Of a stretch of 64,000 nt of DNA, positions 8,714-16,583 are shown piece by piece. This stretch comes from FEN-1219 sp963713355 (GTDB taxonomy: Bacteria > Pseudomonadota > Gammaproteobacteria > Steroidobacterales > Rariloculaceae). Below the pieces are notes generated by a model that had not been told where the DNA came from, ran no database searches, and was given only the letters and a program-made list of their open reading frames with translations. Position 1 is the first letter of the stretch. The number at the start of each line of letters is the position of its first letter. The stretch is from positions 372,001 to 436,000 of the forward strand of contig CAVQLK010000005.1 in NCBI GenBank assembly GCA_963713355.1, written 5' to 3'. The position numbers and the translations under genes are program-made.

Positions 8714-9415
8714 CTAAGCCGCGAGGAAGCTCACGAGCGCACGCGTCACGGCTTCCGGCTGCTCGATCGCCGACAGATGACCGCAATCGGGCACGATGAC
8801 GCGCCGCACGTCCGGGATCGCGGCGACCATCTCGGCTGCACGATCCGGCGGCGTCAACGCGTCTTGCTCGCCGACGAGCACGAGCGTTGGGCAGCCGATG
8901 ACCGCTAGCCCGGGCCGCGAGTCGGCTCGGTGCATGATCGCCGTCTGCTGGCGCACGAACGCCTCTGCGCCCGTATCGCGCGCCATCGTGCGGACGATGT
9001 CTTCGAGCGCGCGATCGGCGTGCCGGGCGGCCGCCACGAACCGTGGAAACAGCAGCTCCGCGATGCCGTCGAATCGGCCGGTTCGCGCCATGTCGATTTG
9101 CCGGCGGCGCTGCTCGGTCTGCTCCGGGACGTCGGGACGCGCCGTGGTATCGAGCAGCGCAAGCTTGACGACGCGCTCGGGTGCCTGGCGCAGCAACTCG
9201 AACGCGACGTAGCCGCCCATCGACAGCCCGACGAGCGCGAAGCGCGGCGGTGCGAGCGACAAGATCCGTTGCGCGATGCCGCTCATGCTGTCGTCGCGCG
9301 TGTGGTCCGCGACGGTCACGGGGCCGAACCGCTCGAGGGCTGGAATCTGGCCAAGATAAAGCCGCTGCGTGCAGAGCAGGCCCGGAACCAAGACGATCGG
9401 GAGGGGCTCTGCCAT
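8714..9415 (-). CDS. Alpha/beta hydrolase, last gene of the his operon
   Basis: A 233-residue alpha/beta-hydrolase-fold protein. The nucleophile elbow is GLSMGG with its Ser, the catalytic His is in DCGHLSAIEQP, and the acid is probably the Asp in VGEQDALTPP. Near its start VLVPGLLCT forms the oxyanion region. There is no signal peptide, so it should be cytoplasmic. Its ATG shares one base with the hisE stop (TGATG), so translation is coupled to hisE and it ends the his operon. It occupies the place where hisI would be expected. Substrate unknown; esterase or ester/lactone hydrolase of the MetX/BioH-like superfamily is as far as the sequence goes. Confidence 0.8.
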   Translation of the reverse strand: MAEPLPIVLVPGLLCTQRLYLGQIPALERFGPVTVADHTRDDSMSGIAQRILSLAPPRFALVGLSMGGYVAFELLRQAPERVVKLALLDTTARPDVPEQTEQRRRQIDMARTGRFDGIAELLFPRFVAAARHADRALEDIVRTMARDTGAEAFVRQQTAIMHRADSRPGLAVIGCPTLVLVGEQDALTPPDRAAEMVAAIPDVRRVIVPDCGHLSAIEQPEAVTRALVSFLAA

Positions 9416-9708
9416 CAGGCCAACCTGTGCCGCCGCTCGAGCTCGGCCACGACGTCGCCGAGCGTCAGCCCGCGCAGCGCGAGCAACAGTAACAGGTGAT
9501 AGACGAGATCGGCCGCTTCGGCCGTCACGCGCGCCTGATCTTGCGCGGCGGCTGCGAGCGCGAGCTCGACGCCTTCTTCGCCTAGCTTCTGCGCGACCTT
9601 CAGCATCCCCTGCGAGGCGAGCCTGGCCGTATAGCTGCCTTCGGGCGTGTCGGCGAGCCGCTGACGGATGATCGCCTGCAGCTCAGCCAAGAATGCCGTG
9701 TCGCTCAC
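9415..9708 (-). CDS. hisE: Phosphoribosyl-ATP pyrophosphatase
   Basis: HisE hydrolyses PR-ATP to PR-AMP, the second step of histidine synthesis. The protein has 97 residues: a helical MazG-like fold with KLGEEGVELALAAAAQD and EAADLVYHLLLLLALRG carrying the acidic Mg2+ ligands. The GTG start at 9708 has a perfect AGGAGG four bases upstream. Only the HisE half is present. In many gammaproteobacteria the gene is a hisI-hisE fusion, but here no cyclohydrolase domain precedes it; that stretch is hisF. It starts 8 bases after hisF and overlaps the hydrolase by one base. Confidence 0.93.
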   Translation of the reverse strand: MSDTAFLAELQAIIRQRLADTPEGSYTARLASQGMLKVAQKLGEEGVELALAAAAQDQARVTAEAADLVYHLLLLLALRGLTLGDVVAELERRHRLA

Positions 9709-9716
9709 AGGTCCTC

Positions 9717-10490
9717 CTAGATGACGGGCCGGATCGCCAGGCCCGCTGCCGCGAGATGACGTTTGAGGTCGCCGATGTCGATCGAAGCCGAGTGAAACAC
9801 GCTTGCAGCCAAGGCGCCATCGACGCGCGCGCGCTCGAACACATCCAAAAAGTGCTCCTTCGCACCGGCGCCGCCCGAGGCAATCAGCGGCACGCTGCAA
9901 ATCGCGCGAACGGCCGCGAGTTGCGGCACGTCGTAACCCTGGCGCACGCCGTCCTGGTTCATGCAGTTCAGCACGATTTCGCCGGCGCCGCGCTCCTGCA
10001 CTTCGCGTACCCAATCGAGCGTGCGCCGCTCGGCTGCGCGGGAGCGCGCCGGATCGCCCGTGTATTGATAGACGTGATAGTCCCCGCCGCGCGTCAACGT
10101 ATCGATGCCGATGACGACGCATTGTGAGCCGAACCGCCGCACGAGCTCGTCGATGAGATCGGGCCGCTCGAGCGCCGGTGAGTTCACCGATATCTTGTCA
10201 GCTCCGAGGTTCAGCACCGTTTCGGCGTCGGCGACGCTGCGAATCCCGCCGGCGACGCAGAACGGGATGTCGAGCACTGCCGCGATGCGGTTGACCCACG
10301 TGCGGTCGACGGTGCGCCGATCGGGGCTTGCCGTGATGTCGTAGAACACGAGCTCGTCGGCACCCTCGTCGCGATAGCGCGCCGCGAGCGTCATGATGTC
10401 GCCGACGACGCGGTGGTCGCGGAACTGCACGCCTTTGACGACGACGCCGTCGCGCACGTCGAGGCAGGGAATTATGCGCCGCGTAAGAAT
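9717..10490 (-). CDS. hisF: Imidazole glycerol phosphate synthase cyclase subunit; probable ATT start
   Basis: HisF, with HisH, converts PRFAR and glutamine-derived ammonia to IGP and AICAR. It is a TIM barrel, seen in RRIIPCLDVRDGVVVKGVQF at the start, VAGGIRSVADAE, IGIDTLTRGGDYHVY and LIASGGAG. The family N-terminus is MLTRRIIPCLDV, and here the codon aligned with Met is ATT at 10490-10488, with AGGAG eight bases before it. No ATG, GTG or TTG lies nearby in frame; the next ATG upstream (10643) would add 51 unrelated residues inside hisA. From ATT the protein has 257 residues, close to E. coli HisF (258). It overlaps the hisA end by 19 bases. Confidence 0.93.
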   Translation of the reverse strand: MLTRRIIPCLDVRDGVVVKGVQFRDHRVVGDIMTLAARYRDEGADELVFYDITASPDRRTVDRTWVNRIAAVLDIPFCVAGGIRSVADAETVLNLGADKISVNSPALERPDLIDELVRRFGSQCVVIGIDTLTRGGDYHVYQYTGDPARSRAAERRTLDWVREVQERGAGEIVLNCMNQDGVRQGYDVPQLAAVRAICSVPLIASGGAGAKEHFLDVFERARVDGALAASVFHSASIDIGDLKRHLAAAGLAIRPVI

Positions 10491-11209
10491 GGCCGAATCT
10501 CCTCGGATGTCAGTCGGCCTTCGAGCAACGCTTTGCCCGAGACCGTAGCCGCGACTCCGGCCGCCGTCAGCGCAACGAGGTCGCCGAGGTCGCGCACTCC
10601 GCCCGACGCCTGGAATGCGATATTCGGCCAGCGCTCGACACACTCGCTGTAGAGCGCGACGTTCGGGCCCGTCAACGCTCCGTCACGATCGATATCGGTG
10701 CACAGGACGTGCCGCAGGCCGGCCTCGGCGTAACGATCGATCGCCGCAGCCAACGTCAGCGTCGAAGAGCGTGCCCAGCCGTGCGTCGCGATCAACGGCG
10801 TGCCGGCGGCGTCGATGCGCACGTCGAGCGCGAGCGTGACGCGATCCGGCCCGAGCTCGCGGATCCAAGACGCGACGAGATCGGGATCGCTGACCGCGAG
10901 GCTGCCGACGACGACTCGCGTTGCCACGCCGAGCGCCTGCTCGAGGCTCGCCCGCGCGCGGATTCCCCCGCCGAGCTGAACGAGCATTTCCGATGCCTCT
11001 TGGATGCGGCGGATCAGTGGAAGGTTTACGGGCTCGCCACGCTTCGCGCCGTCGAGATCGACGACGTGCAGCCAGCGGGCGCCGAGCTCTTGGTACTGCT
11101 GCGCGAGCTGGACGGGATCGACGGCGTAACGCGTCTCCTGCGAAAAGTCGCCTTTGAGGAGCCGGACGCAGCGGCCATCACGAAGGTCGATCGCTGGTAT
11201 CAATTCCAT
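10472..11209 (-). CDS. hisA: ProFAR isomerase (1-(5-phosphoribosyl)-5-[(5-phosphoribosylamino)methylideneamino]imidazole-4-carboxamide isomerase)
   Basis: HisA opens the ribose ring of ProFAR to PRFAR by an Amadori rearrangement. It has 245 residues, matching the family. The TIM barrel shows ELIPAIDLRDGRCVRLLKGD with the catalytic Asp, QLGGGIRARASLEQA, CTDIDRDGALTGPN with the second catalytic Asp, and QASGGVRDLGDL. The ATG at 11209 is preferred over an in-frame TTG at 11218. It lies between hisH and hisF in the usual order and overlaps the hisF start. Confidence 0.95.
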   Translation of the reverse strand: MELIPAIDLRDGRCVRLLKGDFSQETRYAVDPVQLAQQYQELGARWLHVVDLDGAKRGEPVNLPLIRRIQEASEMLVQLGGGIRARASLEQALGVATRVVVGSLAVSDPDLVASWIRELGPDRVTLALDVRIDAAGTPLIATHGWARSSTLTLAAAIDRYAEAGLRHVLCTDIDRDGALTGPNVALYSECVERWPNIAFQASGGVRDLGDLVALTAAGVAATVSGKALLEGRLTSEEIRPFLRGA

Positions 11210-11222
11210 GTTTAACAATGAA

Positions 11223-11825
11223 TTAAGAAGTAATCTTTAGAAAATTATCGAGGATTTGCGCGCCGGCGCGCGATGACCGTTCCGGATGAAACTGTGTGCC
11301 GAAGAAGTTGCGCTGCTCGACGACGGCTGAGAACGGCACGCCGTACGTCGTCACGGCGCGCGTATAAGGCCCCGTCGGCGCCGCATAGCTGTGGACGAAG
11401 TACGCGTAGGCACCGGGCGGCACGTCCGCCAGCAGCGCCGACTCGCCGACGGGCGCGAGCTCGTTCCAACCCATCTGCGGGACGGGGTGGCCGGGGCTCG
11501 CTGGGAAGCGCCGCACCTCGGCGTCGATGACGCCGAGACACCGCGTCACTTCTTCCTCGGAGCTCGCAAACAGGAGCTGCATGCCGAGGCAGATGCCGAG
11601 CACGGGCTGCGTCAGCGTCGGAATCACGTCGACGAGCCCGGCCGCGGCAAGACGCTCCATGCCGGGCGCCGCGGCGCCGACGCCGGGCAGAATGACGTGG
11701 CTCGCGGCGCGAATGCGCGCAGGGTCCTCCGTCAGCGGCACGTCCGCGCCGAGCCGTTCGAGCGCGAACTGCAGCGACGCGAGATTGGAGCCGCACGACG
11801 GAATGATGACGGCGTTCGGCTTCAC
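11223..11825 (-). CDS. hisH: Imidazole glycerol phosphate synthase glutaminase subunit
   Basis: HisH is the glutamine amidotransferase subunit that feeds ammonia to HisF. It has 200 residues, a class I glutaminase with nucleophilic Cys in GICLGMQLLF and the His-Glu pair in GTQFHPERS. PGVGAAAPGM forms the oxyanion region. Translation starts at the GTG at 11825, in a four-base GTGA overlap with the hisB stop. The order hisB-hisH-hisA-hisF is canonical. Confidence 0.95.
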   Translation of the reverse strand: MKPNAVIIPSCGSNLASLQFALERLGADVPLTEDPARIRAASHVILPGVGAAAPGMERLAAAGLVDVIPTLTQPVLGICLGMQLLFASSEEEVTRCLGVIDAEVRRFPASPGHPVPQMGWNELAPVGESALLADVPPGAYAYFVHSYAAPTGPYTRAVTTYGVPFSAVVEQRNFFGTQFHPERSSRAGAQILDNFLKITS

Positions 11826-12880
11826 AGCTGACCCTTCGTCGTCGGCAGCTCCTCGCCTTGCCGCTCGAGCGCCTGGCGCAGCGCGCGCGCGACCGCCTTG
11901 AAGCAGACCTCGACCATGTGGTGCGTGTTCTCGCCGCGCACGCGAACGTGAATCGCGGCGCCGAGCGTCTCCGCGAGCGAGCGGAAGAAGTGCGGCACGA
12001 GCTCCGTCGGCAAGTCGCCGACGCGGTCCCGCGCGAACTTCGCTTCGAATACGAGGAAAGGCCGTCCGCCGAGGTCGACGGAGACCTCCGCATCGGCCTC
12101 GTCCATCGGCAACAGGAAGCCGTAGCGCTGGATGCCGCGCTTGTCGCCGAGCGCCTGCTTGAGCGCCTGGCCGAGCGTCAGCGCGACGTCCTCGACCGTG
12201 TGGTGCTCGTCGATGTGCAGGTCGCCGGTGCACTGCACGTCGAGCTTGAATCCGCCGTGCTTGCCGAGTTGCTCGAGCATGTGATCGAAGAAACCGAGGC
12301 CGGTCTTCGCGCGCGGTTCGGCCTCGCTGTCGAGATCGACGGCGACGCGAATGTCGGTCTCCTTCGTACGCCGCTGCACGGTCGCGATTCGCGGCCTATC
12401 GACGAGCATGTGCGTGATCGCACCCCAGGTTTCTGCGCCCGGCGAGCCAAGCTTGAATCCCTGGATGCCGAGGTTGCGGGCTAGCTCGACGTCCGTATCG
12501 CGATCGCCGACGACGGCCGAGCGCTCGCGGTCGAGCGGCTCGGCGTTCACGAAGTCGCGAACGAGGCCGATCGCCGGTTTGCGGCATCCGCAGTGTGCTT
12601 CCGGAGTGTGCGAGCAAATGAAGTTGCCGATGAAACGAATTCCCTGCGATGCGAGCAACGCGAGCAGCTTCTCGTCGGCTTGCTCGAATGGCCCACGCGG
12701 ATTCTCCGTGCCGCCCAAGCCGGGCTGGTTCGTTACGATCACGAACTGATAGCCGGCCGTCTTCAGACGCAACAGTGCCGGGATCACGCCGGCGACGAGC
12801 GGCTGCTCGACGGGATCCGCGAGGCTCTTGCGCTCCACGACGAGCGTGCCGTCGCGATCGACGAATAACACTTTACGCAT
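11822..12880 (-). CDS. hisB: Bifunctional histidinol-phosphatase / imidazoleglycerol-phosphate dehydratase
   Basis: A 352-residue two-domain enzyme for the sixth and eighth steps of histidine synthesis. The N-terminal HAD phosphatase has FVDRDGTLV with the nucleophilic Asp and a zinc cluster CSHTPEAHCGCRKP. The C-terminal dehydratase (from about residue 165) has FFDHMLEQLGKHGGF, DEHHTVEDVAL and the ending NTHHMVEVCFKAVARAL, whose histidines bind manganese. This fused form is typical of gammaproteobacteria. The ATG at 12880 overlaps the hisC stop by 8 bases. Confidence 0.96.
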   Translation of the reverse strand: MRKVLFVDRDGTLVVERKSLADPVEQPLVAGVIPALLRLKTAGYQFVIVTNQPGLGGTENPRGPFEQADEKLLALLASQGIRFIGNFICSHTPEAHCGCRKPAIGLVRDFVNAEPLDRERSAVVGDRDTDVELARNLGIQGFKLGSPGAETWGAITHMLVDRPRIATVQRRTKETDIRVAVDLDSEAEPRAKTGLGFFDHMLEQLGKHGGFKLDVQCTGDLHIDEHHTVEDVALTLGQALKQALGDKRGIQRYGFLLPMDEADAEVSVDLGGRPFLVFEAKFARDRVGDLPTELVPHFFRSLAETLGAAIHVRVRGENTHHMVEVCFKAVARALRQALERQGEELPTTKGQL

Positions 12881-13949
12881 GATGTTTGTGTCCCGCGCCG
12901 GATACGGCTTGCAGCAGCAGGTCGTTGTCGGCGGGCCGCCCGACGGTGATGCGCACGCAGTCCGCGAGCAGCGGATCATCGAACGTACGCACGAGGATCT
13001 CGGCGCGGCGCGCGGTTTCACGGAATGCCTGTCCGTCGCGCGTCCTCACGAGCACGAAGTTGGCATCGCTGGGATAGACGTACACGACCTGCGGCACGTC
13101 GCGCAGCGCCGCCGACAGCCGCGCGCGCTCGCGCTTCAGCACGCCGACGCGCTCCTCCGACACCTTCAGCGAGTCTTGCGACAAGGCCTGCTGCACGAGC
13201 TCGATCGACGGCGTCGGAAACGTGTACGGCGGCAGCACGACCTGCGCGAACTCGATCAGCTCCGGAGCGCCGACGATCAGCCCGCAGCGCACGCCGGCCA
13301 GCGACACGAACTTCGACAGCGTGCGCAGCAGCACGACGTGCTCATAGCGCCTGCGCAGGTCGAGGAAGTCACCGCCGGCCGCGAACTCGTGATATGCCTC
13401 GTCGATGACGACGAGCGCGCGGCCGGCCGTCTCGCGGCAGATGCGCTCGATGTCGGCGCGCGCCATCGATTGACCCGTTGGGTTGTTCGGCGAGCAGATG
13501 AACACGATCTTCACGCTGCCGTCGAGTGCGGCCAGTATCGCGCCGGTTTCGAGCGCGAAATCGCGGTCGGCGAGCAGCGGCACGCGGACGACGCCGGCGT
13601 TCTGAATGTCGGCGTAGAGGCGATACATGTCGAACGTCGGCGGGCAAACGAGGATCTTGTCGCGCCCGGCAACACAAAAGCCGCGGATCAAGACGTCGAT
13701 CGCCTCGCTACTGCCGCGCGTCACGAGAATCTGGCGCTGCTCGATGCCGTAATACTCGGCAAGCTTCTCTTGGAGCACCGTGGGCCGCGGCGGCGGATAG
13801 ACGTTGAGACCGCGCTCGGAGTCGTCGCCGGGCGCGCGCCACGGCGATTCGTTCGCGTTGAGCCGGATGCAGCCCGGCTCGTACGCGCCGGGTACGTACG
13901 GCCTGATGCCGCGCAGCTCCGGCCGCGCGAGGTCGAGCAGGGCGCTCAT
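12873..13949 (-). CDS. hisC: Histidinol-phosphate aminotransferase
   Basis: A PLP-dependent class I/II aminotransferase that converts imidazole acetol phosphate to L-histidinol phosphate. It has 358 residues from the ATG at 13949. RLNANESPW forms the N-terminal substrate arm, RGSSEAIDVLIRGF the PLP phosphate site, CSPNNPTGQ the ring-binding Asn region, and TLSKFVSLAGVRCG carries the Schiff-base Lys. Its start is in an ATGA overlap with the hisD stop, and hisB follows with an 8-base overlap. Confidence 0.95.
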   Translation of the reverse strand: MSALLDLARPELRGIRPYVPGAYEPGCIRLNANESPWRAPGDDSERGLNVYPPPRPTVLQEKLAEYYGIEQRQILVTRGSSEAIDVLIRGFCVAGRDKILVCPPTFDMYRLYADIQNAGVVRVPLLADRDFALETGAILAALDGSVKIVFICSPNNPTGQSMARADIERICRETAGRALVVIDEAYHEFAAGGDFLDLRRRYEHVVLLRTLSKFVSLAGVRCGLIVGAPELIEFAQVVLPPYTFPTPSIELVQQALSQDSLKVSEERVGVLKRERARLSAALRDVPQVVYVYPSDANFVLVRTRDGQAFRETARRAEILVRTFDDPLLADCVRITVGRPADNDLLLQAVSGAGHKHHA

Positions 13950-15253
13950 GGGCGCTCTCCGTCGGCCGCAAGCCGTTCGTTCACTGCCCACGCGTGCGCA
14001 TCGAGGCCTTCCAACGCCGCGAGCGTCGTCGCGATGGGCCCTATCGCCCGCAAGCCTTCCAAGCTGAGCTCTTGCACGGTCATCGAGCGCACGAAGTCGC
14101 CGACGCCGAGGCTCGAGTAACGCCGCGCGAAGCCGTACGTCGGCAACACGTGGTTCGTGCCGCTGCAATAGTCGCCGACGGATTCCGGCGTCCATGGCCC
14201 GAGAAACACTGACCCGGCCGCCATGACCTTGTCGAGCCAGGCACGCGGCTCGTCGATCTGGAGAATCAAGTGCTCCGGCGCGTAGCGGTTCGAGATCGCG
14301 AATGCCGTCTTGAGGGCGTCTACGACGATGACGCTCGAATGCGCGAGCGCGCCTTCGACGAGCTTGGCGCGCTTGAGCCGTGCCTTTTGCGTTGCCACGG
14401 CTGCGATCACGGCCCGGCCGAGCTTTTCGCTCGTTGTCACGAGCAGCACTTGCGAATCGGCTCCATGCTCGGCTTGCGACAGCAGGTCAGCCGCGACGAA
14501 CGCGGCGTTGGCGCTCTCATCGGCGATGACGAGCACCTCGGACGGCCCCGCGGGATAGTCGCGCGCGGCGCCGGCCGGATCGCGATCGACTTGCGCCTTG
14601 GCCTCGGTGACCCAGGTGTTGCCGGGCCCGAAGATCTTGTCGACTTTCGGGACGCTCTTGGTGCCGTACGCCATCGCGGCGATAGCTTGCGCGCCGCCGA
14701 GCTTGAACACGCGTTGCACGCCGGCGACGCGCGCGGCATAGAGCACGGCCGCATCGACGCGGCCCGAAGCCTGCACAGGGCTGCAGAGGACCCGCGTCTT
14801 GCAGCCGGCGATGCGCGCAGGCACGCCGAGCATCAACGCCGTCGAGGGCAGGGGGGCGCTGCCGGCCGGAACGTAGAGCCCGACGCTTTCGATGGGGCGC
14901 ACGACACGCTCGCAACGGACACCGGGGACGGTATCGATTGCGAACGCCTGCGGAAGCTGCGGACGATGAAATGTGTCGATGTTGTCGGCCGCCGCGTGAA
15001 TGGCCGAGCGTTGGCCGGCCGTGAGGGCCGCTTCCGCAGCCGCGAACTCCTCGGGACCGACCTCGAGCTCATCGAGCTCGGCGCCATCGAGCTTCGCTGT
15101 CAGCTCGCGTAACGCGGCGTCGCCCTCGGCACGTACTTTCGCGACGATCGCGGCAACGCGCGGCGCTAGCGTCGCGTCATCGCCCAGGGCCGGGCGCGTC
15201 AGCACCGCGGTGCGTTGCGCCGGCGACAATTTCTGCCAGTCTCGAAACTGCAT
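13946..15253 (-). CDS. hisD: Histidinol dehydrogenase
   Basis: HisD performs the last two oxidations, histidinol to histidine, with zinc and two NAD+. It has 435 residues, the usual length. GLYVPAGSAPLPSTALML, DKIFGPGNTWVTEAK and AGPSEVLVIAD form the nucleotide and substrate sites, and QAEHGADSQ and the C-terminal GTNHVLPTYGFAR supply catalytic and zinc-binding His and Gln. AGGA lies upstream of the ATG. It starts 10 bases after hisG and overlaps hisC by four bases. Confidence 0.96.
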   Translation of the reverse strand: MQFRDWQKLSPAQRTAVLTRPALGDDATLAPRVAAIVAKVRAEGDAALRELTAKLDGAELDELEVGPEEFAAAEAALTAGQRSAIHAAADNIDTFHRPQLPQAFAIDTVPGVRCERVVRPIESVGLYVPAGSAPLPSTALMLGVPARIAGCKTRVLCSPVQASGRVDAAVLYAARVAGVQRVFKLGGAQAIAAMAYGTKSVPKVDKIFGPGNTWVTEAKAQVDRDPAGAARDYPAGPSEVLVIADESANAAFVAADLLSQAEHGADSQVLLVTTSEKLGRAVIAAVATQKARLKRAKLVEGALAHSSVIVVDALKTAFAISNRYAPEHLILQIDEPRAWLDKVMAAGSVFLGPWTPESVGDYCSGTNHVLPTYGFARRYSSLGVGDFVRSMTVQELSLEGLRAIGPIATTLAALEGLDAHAWAVNERLAADGERP

Positions 15254-15263
15254 CGTCGGAGTC

Positions 15264-16169
15264 CTACGACAGCATCTTCTCGACGGGCAGGACCAGCATC
15301 GAGCTCGCGCCGGCCTCCTTGAGCTGCTCGAGCGTCTCCCAGAAGACGTTCTCGCGGCACACGGCGTGCACGGCGACTTTGTCGTCGCGGCCCTCGAGCG
15401 GAATGATCGTCGGGGCCTCGCTGCCGGGCAGCAAAGCGGTGATCGCTTTGAGCGCGGAGCGCGGCGCGTGCAGCATGATGTACTTGCTCTCCTTGACCTG
15501 CAGCACGCCCTGGATGCGCAGCTTGAGCCGCTGTAGCCATTCGGCCTTCTCGCCCGTGAGCTGCTTCGGCGTCTGAATCAGGGCCGCACGGCTCTCGAGG
15601 ATCGTCGCGGCTTCGTAGAGCTGGTGCGCGCGCAGCGTCGAGCCGCTCGAGACGAGATCGCAGACGAGATCGGCCTTGCCGAGGCTCGGCGCGATCTCCA
15701 CGGCGCCCGAGAACGCCACGATCTGCGCCTCGACGCCGTTTTTCTTCAGGTAGTCGCGCAGGATTCGCGGGTAGGTCGTCGCGATGCGCTTGCCTTGCAG
15801 CGACTTCGCTCCGCCGAACGGAACCCCGGCGGGCAAGCCGAACGACAGGCGGCACTGACCGAAGTCGAGGCGGCCGATCTCCGTGAACAGCTCCGTCTCG
15901 CCGGCCTCGCGCAGCTCGAGGCGGCGCTCCTCGATGATGTTGAGGCCCACGATGCCGAGATCGCAGATGTCTTCCTGCACGAGTCGCGGAATGTCGTCGT
16001 CGCGCACGAGCAGAACATCGACGGGCATGTTCTCGCCGTAGCAGATCAGCTGGTCCCTGCCGCGCGAGTAGCTCAAGCCGCAGCGCACGAGCAGCTCGAG
16101 CGAGTGCTCGGTCAAGCGGCCGGATTTCTGCACCGCGATCTTGATTCTCGAATCCGTCGTGAGACGCAT
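15264..16169 (-). CDS. hisG: ATP phosphoribosyltransferase, long form
   Basis: HisG makes PR-ATP from ATP and PRPP, the committed step. At 301 residues it is the long form, with two periplasmic-binding-protein-like catalytic lobes (KIAVQKSGRLTEHSLELL, CDLGIVGLNIIEE, DLVCDLVSSGSTLRAHQL with the PRPP loop) and a C-terminal ACT-like domain (about 225-301) for histidine feedback. No HisZ partner is needed. GGAGG lies seven bases before the ATG. It is the first enzyme gene of the operon, 16 bases behind the TrpR-like gene. Confidence 0.96.
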   Translation of the reverse strand: MRLTTDSRIKIAVQKSGRLTEHSLELLVRCGLSYSRGRDQLICYGENMPVDVLLVRDDDIPRLVQEDICDLGIVGLNIIEERRLELREAGETELFTEIGRLDFGQCRLSFGLPAGVPFGGAKSLQGKRIATTYPRILRDYLKKNGVEAQIVAFSGAVEIAPSLGKADLVCDLVSSGSTLRAHQLYEAATILESRAALIQTPKQLTGEKAEWLQRLKLRIQGVLQVKESKYIMLHAPRSALKAITALLPGSEAPTIIPLEGRDDKVAVHAVCRENVFWETLEQLKEAGASSMLVLPVEKMLS

Positions 16170-16185
16170 GGCGAAACCTCCGGCC

Positions 16186-16494
16186 CTAGAGCGGCGACAG
16201 GCGCTTCAGCGCCGTCTGGTAACCGCCGTTACCGGCGATCAGGAATCGAGCGACGCGGCCGATCGTGGTGACGGACACGCCCGTAAGGTCGTGAATCTTC
16301 CGGTAGGGCAGGCCGTCCTGCAGGTATTTGACGACGGCCCAGCGGTCGACGAGCGCTTCGAGCTCGGCCGGAGTGCACAGATCCGCGAAGAATTGCTCGC
16401 ATTCGCCCTCGTTGCGCAAGCTCAAGATCGCTCGGTAGAGACCTTGCTCCGCGCGCGCTGCAGTCCGGGCCGATCGGCTTCGATTCGCCTTCAT
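16186..16494 (-). CDS. YerC/YecD-type TrpR-superfamily protein, probable his operon regulator
   Basis: A 102-residue protein of the TrpR superfamily (YerC/YecD branch). The C-terminal half holds the helix-turn-helix: CTPAELEALVDRWAVVKYLQ, then GLPYRKIHDLTGVSVTTIGR with the recognition helix, then VARFLIAGNGGY. It is the first gene of the his operon, 16 bases before hisG, and a CTAG-containing palindrome lies 36 bases upstream of its ATG. A repressor of its own operon, perhaps sensing histidine, is the simplest reading; that is inference. A TrpR-type gene in front of his genes is also known in Xanthomonas-type genomes. Confidence 0.85.
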   Translation of the reverse strand: MKANRSRSARTAARAEQGLYRAILSLRNEGECEQFFADLCTPAELEALVDRWAVVKYLQDGLPYRKIHDLTGVSVTTIGRVARFLIAGNGGYQTALKRLSPL

Positions 16495-16530
16495 GCAGAG
16501 CCACCTGTGTCAATGGGCTAACGAGCTAAT

Positions 16531-16548
16531 GTAATAGCGCGCTAGTAC
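16531..16548. promoter_or_regulatory. CTAG-type palindromic operator of the his operon
   Basis: An 18-base palindrome, GTAATAGCG-CGCTAGTAC, with one mismatch between half-sites. Each half ends in the (C)TAG-GTAC theme of the E. coli trp operator. It covers the expected transcription start and overlaps the proposed -10 box, so a bound repressor would block RNA polymerase. A weaker outer inverted repeat, CAATGGGCTAAC (16511-16522) against GTTACCCAATG (16549-16559), flanks it. Confidence 0.6.
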
Positions 16549-16575
16549 GTTACCCAATGAGCGAGGGCCAGTCAA
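16547..16575 (-). promoter_or_regulatory. Candidate promoter of the his operon
   Basis: On the minus strand TTGACT (16575-16570), a 17-base spacer and TAACGT (16552-16547). The -35 is strong and the -10 weak (3 of 6), as expected of a regulated promoter. It sits just outside the leuB stop at 16584, with no hairpin terminator visible between leuB and this promoter. Confidence 0.45.
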
Positions 16576-16583
16576 GCCAAGGC

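Noticed and set aside
9709..10122. Possible HisI domain in front of HisE in the same frame
   Set aside because: The residues are the hisF gene read in another frame; none of the HisI zinc/cyclohydrolase motifs appear.
10488..10643. Frameshift or deletion at the hisF start instead of an ATT start
   Set aside because: The reading frame is intact, the spacing to AGGAG is ideal, and the length is normal; an isolated base misread (ATG to ATT) is still possible and is noted in the finding.
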